Positions 60,143 to 64,000 of a DNA stretch of 64,000 bases are shown piece after piece (position 1 is the stretch's first letter; the number at the start of each line of letters is the position of its first letter). Location of the stretch: assembly GCA_965204835.1 (NCBI GenBank), contig OZ242017.1, positions 2,356,001-2,420,000 of the forward strand, written 5' to 3'. The notes under the pieces were generated by a model. That model did not search any database, was not told the origin of the DNA, and saw only the letters and a program-made list of their open reading frames with translations. This stretch comes from VXMT01 sp965204835. GTDB taxonomy: Bacteria > Chloroflexota > Dehalococcoidia > UBA2979. The position numbers and the translations under genes are program-made.

Positions 60143-60949
60143 GTGGCTGATCCATCGAACCTCGACACTGAACTTGAGCGCGCCGCCGACCTCCTCGCGG
60201 GGTCCACGCACAACGTCGTGCTGACGGGCGCTGGCATCTCCAAGGAGTCCGGCATCCCGACCTTCCGCGGGCCGGACGGCCTGTGGACGAAGCTCGGCGA
60301 GCCGGCCATGGACGGCTACCAGAAGTTCATGGAGGACCCTCGCGGCTGGTGGGAGGACCGCCTCGCGCAGGACGAGAACCCCGACCCCGACATGGACGAC
60401 TTCCGCGTCAAGCTCGAGGCCGCCCAACCCAACGACGGGCATCGCGCGCTCGCCGAGCTGGAGCGCCTGGGCGTGGTGCAGCACGTGATCACGCAGAACG
60501 TCGACGACCTGCACCGCCAGGGCGGCACCGAGTCGCTGACCGAGATCCACGGCAACACCAGCTGGATGCGCTGCATGGCCTGCCACTCGCGATGGCCGGA
60601 GGCCGAGGTGATCATCGACCCCGCGGACCTGCCGCCGCGCTGCTCGAGCTGCAACGGCGTCGTGAAGAGCGACGGCGTGATGTTCGGCGAGCCCATCCCG
60701 CCCTACGCGCTCCAGCGCTCGCAGCTCGAAGCGCTGCAGTGCGACCTCTTCATGATCATCGGCACCACGGCGCAGGTGTACCCGGCGGCGGAGTTCCCGC
60801 AGATCGCCGTGCGCCGCGGTGTGCCGCTGATCGAGATCGACCCCGACCCGACCGCGCTCACGGCCATCGCGTCCGTGATCCTGCGCGGCCCGGCCGGGGA
60901 GCTGCTGCCGCGGCTTGTCGAGGCCGTGCGCGCACGCCAGGCGGTCTGA
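60143..60949 (+). CDS. NAD-dependent protein deacylase, Sir2 family
   Basis: A 268-residue sirtuin. NAD-binding GAGISKESGIPTFRGPDGLW, the TQNVDDLHRQGG motif, the catalytic His in EIHGNTSWMRC, a zinc site with CMAC and CSSC pairs, and IIGTTAQVYPAAEFP. Removes acyl groups from Lys with NAD consumption. The GTG at 60143 behind AGGGGG gives the normal N-terminus; the earlier ATG at 60071 is unlikely. Followed 23 bases later by the BNR-repeat gene. Confidence 0.92.
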   Translation: MADPSNLDTELERAADLLAGSTHNVVLTGAGISKESGIPTFRGPDGLWTKLGEPAMDGYQKFMEDPRGWWEDRLAQDENPDPDMDDFRVKLEAAQPNDGHRALAELERLGVVQHVITQNVDDLHRQGGTESLTEIHGNTSWMRCMACHSRWPEAEVIIDPADLPPRCSSCNGVVKSDGVMFGEPIPPYALQRSQLEALQCDLFMIIGTTAQVYPAAEFPQIAVRRGVPLIEIDPDPTALTAIASVILRGPAGELLPRLVEAVRARQAV

Positions 60950-60972
60950 CCCGTGGACGAGCGGGCGCCCAG

Positions 60973-61917
60973 ATGAGCCTCGGCATCCTCATCGGCACGG
61001 AGCGCGGCCTCTACGGGTTCTTCCCCGGCGAGCGCCCGCACCCCCTGCTCCCGGACCTCCCGGTCACGAGCGTCGACGCGCACGAGGGCGTCGCCGTCAT
61101 CGCCTCGCCCGGCAACGGCGTGTGGCTGCACGACGGCGGGCCGCCCTCGGACTGGCGACAGGTGTGGGACGGCGACGCCCGCTCCGCGCGCGTCACGCCC
61201 GAGGGTGACCTCATGGTCGGCGCCGCGCCGCCGCGGCTCCTGCGCTCGCGCGACGGCGGCGAGACGTGGGAACCCTCGACCACCCTCGAGAGCGTCGTGC
61301 GCTACCAGCGCACGCGCAGCACGGTGACGGTCAGCAACGCCGAGTGGGCGGTGACGGCCATCGCGTACCCGCCCGACGGCATCCTCGTGGGCGTGCAGGG
61401 CGCGGGGGTGTGGCTCTCGATGGACGAGGGCCGGGGCTGGATGCCGCGCTCCGAAGGCATCGACCCGGCCGTGACGGGGCTCTACGAGCACCCCGAGCAC
61501 AAGGACCGCGTCTACGCGACCACGCGCAGCGGGCTCTTCCGCTCCGACGACGGCGGCTACACGTGGCTGCAGTCGCTGACCGGCCTCGACCGCTCGATCG
61601 CGCAGACCGTGTCGGTGATGCCGGAGTCCGTGGACACGCTGATCATGAGCGCGTCGCGGCGACGCTCGGGGCAGGGGGCGATCTTCCGGTCGATCGACGG
61701 CGGCGTGCGGTGGATGCGCATCCCCGTGGGCGACGAGGACGAGTGGCCGGTGGCCCCGATCGTGACGCGCATGGCGGGCAGCCTCGACACGACGTTCGTG
61801 CTGGCCGGCGAGCGCCTGTGGGCCTCGCACGACCGCGGCATCAACTGGCTACCCCTCACCGACGACGGCGATACGGCCGCCCTGCCCCCACCCAGCTCCC
61901 TCGCCGTCTCCTTGTAG
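60973..61917 (+). CDS. BNR/Asp-box beta-propeller protein
   Basis: A 314-residue protein with at least four Asp-box turns: RSRDGGETWEP, RSDDGGYTWLQ, RSIDGGVRWMR, ASHDRGINWLP, spaced by about 50-60 residues, giving a six- or seven-bladed propeller. No signal peptide, so it appears cytoplasmic. Similar YCF48/sortilin-like propellers are common in Chloroflexota; the function is unknown. Likely co-transcribed with the sirtuin. Confidence 0.8.
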   Translation: MSLGILIGTERGLYGFFPGERPHPLLPDLPVTSVDAHEGVAVIASPGNGVWLHDGGPPSDWRQVWDGDARSARVTPEGDLMVGAAPPRLLRSRDGGETWEPSTTLESVVRYQRTRSTVTVSNAEWAVTAIAYPPDGILVGVQGAGVWLSMDEGRGWMPRSEGIDPAVTGLYEHPEHKDRVYATTRSGLFRSDDGGYTWLQSLTGLDRSIAQTVSVMPESVDTLIMSASRRRSGQGAIFRSIDGGVRWMRIPVGDEDEWPVAPIVTRMAGSLDTTFVLAGERLWASHDRGINWLPLTDDGDTAALPPPSSLAVSL

Positions 61918-61972
61918 CCGCGCGGCACTTTGGGGCGTACCGACGGGGCACGCACCCGGCAAGTGAGAGTCT

Positions 61973-62926
61973 ATGGACCAGGATCGAACGTACTATGCGC
62001 AGCGTCACGGGCTGGCGGAGCCGGGAGATAGCCTCGACGCCCTGAAGGGCGCGGTGCTGGCTGCCATCGAGACTCTTCGGATAGAGGGCTTCTTCCAGGC
62101 GCAGCTCGGATACGAGTGCATTGACGCGGGATTCGTGCCAGGTGCTGTGGGCGACAACGTAGGAGCACGCATCCCTTATATGACCGGAGTTCAGTTCTGG
62201 CCTCTCGAGGAGACCCTCAATGGCCTGCAGGAATTCGAGCTCTTCACCGCTATCGAGTTCCTCCACGACCATGCCGCTGAGCCCGTGGAGTGGACGATCC
62301 ACAGTTACAACGACTGCGGGATACACGTGGAGGCCGGCGATAGCATCGAGGGCCAAGCGCGATTCCGTGAGAACCTCAACCCGCTTCTTGCGCGATACAG
62401 GGAGGGGTACGAACTCTCGGACTCTGGTGAAGTGTGGACTACGACTCCATTCAATGCCCCCACAGAGATCGAGGCTCTAGACGACACTGCGGTTGACGAC
62501 CGCGTCGAGCTGGCAATGGCGAAGTTCCGCCGCTACGGTGCAGAAGGAACCGATCAGCTAGATGCGGTACGTGAGTTAGCCGATGTCTTGGAGTACCTGA
62601 GATCAACATTCCAAACCGAGCTTCCTCGTTGGGACGAGGATCGGCTCTTTGAGATCGCCAATCAGTACGGTATCCGCCATCACAATCAGAAGCAGAAGAC
62701 GGACTACGACGAGGATATCTGGCTCTCCTGGATCTACCACACGTACCTCAACGCCATCGATCTGATGATCAAGTTGATCAAGCGGGATAGCGAGTACGAG
62801 ATTACGCGCTGCCCTGCTTGCCATCAGCTCACGCTCGAGGACGATGTCGAAGTCGAGACCGATTCTGATGGTGTGACGCACGGTTTCAGCCTAAGGCGGT
62901 GCACCAACTGCGCCTACTCTTCCTGA
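61973..62926 (+). CDS. Unknown protein with C-terminal zinc ribbon
   Basis: A 317-residue protein. The middle (VRELADVLEYLRSTFQTELPRWDEDRLFEIANQYGIRHHNQKQKTDYDEDIWLSWIYHTYLNAIDLMIKLI, by span) resembles the helical C-terminal region of many accessory and defence-linked hypothetical proteins; the end carries a zinc ribbon (CPACHQL...CTNCAY). GC is clearly below its neighbours and codon use more relaxed, suggesting acquisition. No catalytic motif; a defence or abortive-infection role is only a guess. Confidence 0.7.
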   Translation: MDQDRTYYAQRHGLAEPGDSLDALKGAVLAAIETLRIEGFFQAQLGYECIDAGFVPGAVGDNVGARIPYMTGVQFWPLEETLNGLQEFELFTAIEFLHDHAAEPVEWTIHSYNDCGIHVEAGDSIEGQARFRENLNPLLARYREGYELSDSGEVWTTTPFNAPTEIEALDDTAVDDRVELAMAKFRRYGAEGTDQLDAVRELADVLEYLRSTFQTELPRWDEDRLFEIANQYGIRHHNQKQKTDYDEDIWLSWIYHTYLNAIDLMIKLIKRDSEYEITRCPACHQLTLEDDVEVETDSDGVTHGFSLRRCTNCAYSS

Positions 62927-63026
62927 CAGCGGCGCGGGGGTCTGTGCGAGCGCGCTCCTGCCCACTGCACCCACCAAGACGAGCGGAGGTACAGGGCCGC
63001 AGCGCGCAGCGCGGCGCGATGCTACG

Positions 63027-63941
63027 ATGGCAGACCGCGACACACCCACGTTGACCCCGAGAGGCACTCGCTTGGCCAACCGCAACACGGCCCAGACCGT
63101 CGAGGTCAACGGCCTCAACCTCCAGTACCACGAGTGGGGCGAGTCCCGTACGCGCCACGCGCTGATCCTGCTCCACGGCTACGGTGAGACCTCCGGCATC
63201 TGGCAGGAGTGCGCCACCGAGCTCGCGCGCGAGTACCGCGTGATCGCGCTCGACCAGCGCGGCCACGGCGGCAGCCAGCGCGCCGGCGACCACAACTACT
63301 CCCGCACCAGCCAGGTCGAGGACCTCGAGGCGTTCGTGGACAGCCTTGGGCTGCGCACCGTCACGCTGATCGGCCACGGCATGGGCGGCGCGAACGCGCT
63401 CTGCTTCGCCGCCGAGCACCCCGAGATCGTCACCGCCCTCGTGGTCATCGAGGCGGCGCCGGAGGTGCTGCGCACGGGCATCGAGAACATGCGGCGGCTC
63501 TTCGCCTCCGCCGACGAGTTCCCGTCGCTCGACGACGCCGTGGAGACGTTCGCGATCTTCTACCCCTACGCCACGGAGGAGCAGCTCCAGCGCCGCGTGA
63601 AGGCCACCGTCACGGCCACCGACGAGGGCGCTTTCGCGTGGGACTTCGACCCGATTTTCCGCGACGCCACCGCCCGCCCGCCGGAGCCCGACCCCGGCCA
63701 GCGGCGCATGGTGAACCTCTGGGACTGCGTCGAGCGCATCCAGGCCCCGGTCATGATCGTGCGCGGCGCGGAGACCGACATGCTCACCCCCGAGGCGATC
63801 CAGCGCCTCCACCGCCGCATCCCGGGTTCCCGCGTCTCCTTGATCGAGGAGGCCGGTCACGCTGTACCATCCGACCAACCGGGCGCCCTCGGGCAACACA
63901 TCCGGGAGTTCCTCCAGAGCCTGACCACGGGACCATCCTGA
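63027..63941 (+). CDS. Alpha/beta-hydrolase fold protein lacking the nucleophile Ser
   Basis: A 304-residue protein with HALILLHGYGETSGIWQ (oxyanion HG), LDQRGHGGSQ, the nucleophile-elbow position, the acid in VRGAETDMLTPE and the His in EEAGHAVPSDQP. The elbow, normally GxSxG, reads GHGMGG: Gly118 replaces Ser. Classical ester hydrolysis is therefore unlikely; it may be a non-hydrolytic or binding member. The ATG at 63027 has no ribosome site; a TTG at 63075 behind GAGAGG is an alternative. Its stop overlaps the fabF start by one base (TGATG). Confidence 0.85.
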   Translation: MADRDTPTLTPRGTRLANRNTAQTVEVNGLNLQYHEWGESRTRHALILLHGYGETSGIWQECATELAREYRVIALDQRGHGGSQRAGDHNYSRTSQVEDLEAFVDSLGLRTVTLIGHGMGGANALCFAAEHPEIVTALVVIEAAPEVLRTGIENMRRLFASADEFPSLDDAVETFAIFYPYATEEQLQRRVKATVTATDEGAFAWDFDPIFRDATARPPEPDPGQRRMVNLWDCVERIQAPVMIVRGAETDMLTPEAIQRLHRRIPGSRVSLIEEAGHAVPSDQPGALGQHIREFLQSLTTGPS

Positions 63942-64000
63942 TGCCACGCGAATTCCACAAAGTCCTCGTCACCGGCCTCGGCGCCATCACACCCATCGGC
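63941..64000 (+). CDS. fabF: Beta-ketoacyl-ACP synthase (FabF-like), 3' partial
   Basis: Only the first 20 codons lie in the window: MPREFHKVLVTGLGAITPIG, the N-terminus of FabF-type condensing enzymes of fatty-acid elongation. Starts in a TGATG overlap with the hydrolase stop, so the two are co-transcribed. The catalytic residues are outside the window, so FabF and a related synthase cannot be separated. Confidence 0.8.
   Translation, partial: MPREFHKVLVTGLGAITPIG

Overview
The window is a GC-rich (about 70 %) bacterial chromosome segment, densely packed with genes on both strands and with many 4-base start/stop overlaps (ATGA, GTGA). Gene content suggests a Chloroflexota-type bacterium, perhaps Dehalococcoidia or a relative: a B12-dependent ribonucleotide reductase, lipoproteins with long Thr/Ala/Pro linkers, a DUF3179 lipoprotein, a CaiB-type CoA-transferase and paired acyl-CoA dehydrogenases. 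This placement is inference from gene content only.

Layout. 1-5.6 kb: nitronate monooxygenase (5' truncated by the window), a VOC protein, an adjacent acyl-CoA dehydrogenase pair, a SHOCT protein and the remnant of a PIN toxin behind an unknown protein. 5.6-15.7 kb: housekeeping genes uvrC, pcm, xerD-like, eno, a helD-type helicase with a coupled unknown gene, and gap. 15.7-17.0 kb: a lower-GC patch with a HigA-like antitoxin and an unknown winged-helix protein, then an uncharacterised structured stretch. 17.0-20 kb: ffh, rpsP, khpA, rimM. 20-30.3 kb: a Phd/VapC pair, tRNA-Ala(CGC) with rnd, msrB, tRNA-Arg(CCT), nhaA, pepP, nrdJ and an LPD29-domain gene. 30.3-45 kb: HicB-like antitoxin, VanZ-like protein, metE, two tandemly duplicated small membrane proteins, a DtxR-family regulator, a VIT-VWA-LysM secreted protein, dcd, a degenerate nucleotidyltransferase, an Xre/RES module whose toxin carries a nonsense codon, an M42 peptidase, an RlmD/TrmA-type methyltransferase, maf, a VapBC pair whose toxin has a zinc-ribbon insert, and LiaF-like membrane proteins. 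45-56.4 kb: ABC ATPase plus giant FtsX-type permease, gltB, CoA-transferase, EamA transporter. 56.4-60 kb: the redox island described below. 60-64 kb: sirtuin, BNR-repeat protein, an unknown zinc-ribbon protein, an alpha/beta hydrolase and the start of fabF.

Most notable: on the minus strand at 58642-56392 lie a TlpA-like thioredoxin and two paralogous lipoproteins. Each lipoprotein reading frame is interrupted by a single TGA exactly where a thioredoxin-type CxxC motif needs its first Cys (W-TGA-P-x-C). Exactly 18 bases after each TGA is a hairpin of identical geometry, with compensating base changes in the stem. The simplest reading is two tandem selenoproteins (UxxC thioredoxin-fold lipoproteins) with SECIS-like elements, co-transcribed with a Cys-type TlpA partner: an extracytoplasmic selenium-dependent redox relay that automatic annotation would split into truncated fragments.

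Other themes are a high density of toxin-antitoxin material in different states of decay (truncated PIN, amber-mutated RES, orphan HigA and HicB, two apparently complete PIN modules), and conserved enzymes with altered key residues (MetE zinc ligand, GAPDH coenzyme-specificity residues, Ffh G3 motif, an alpha/beta hydrolase without its nucleophile).
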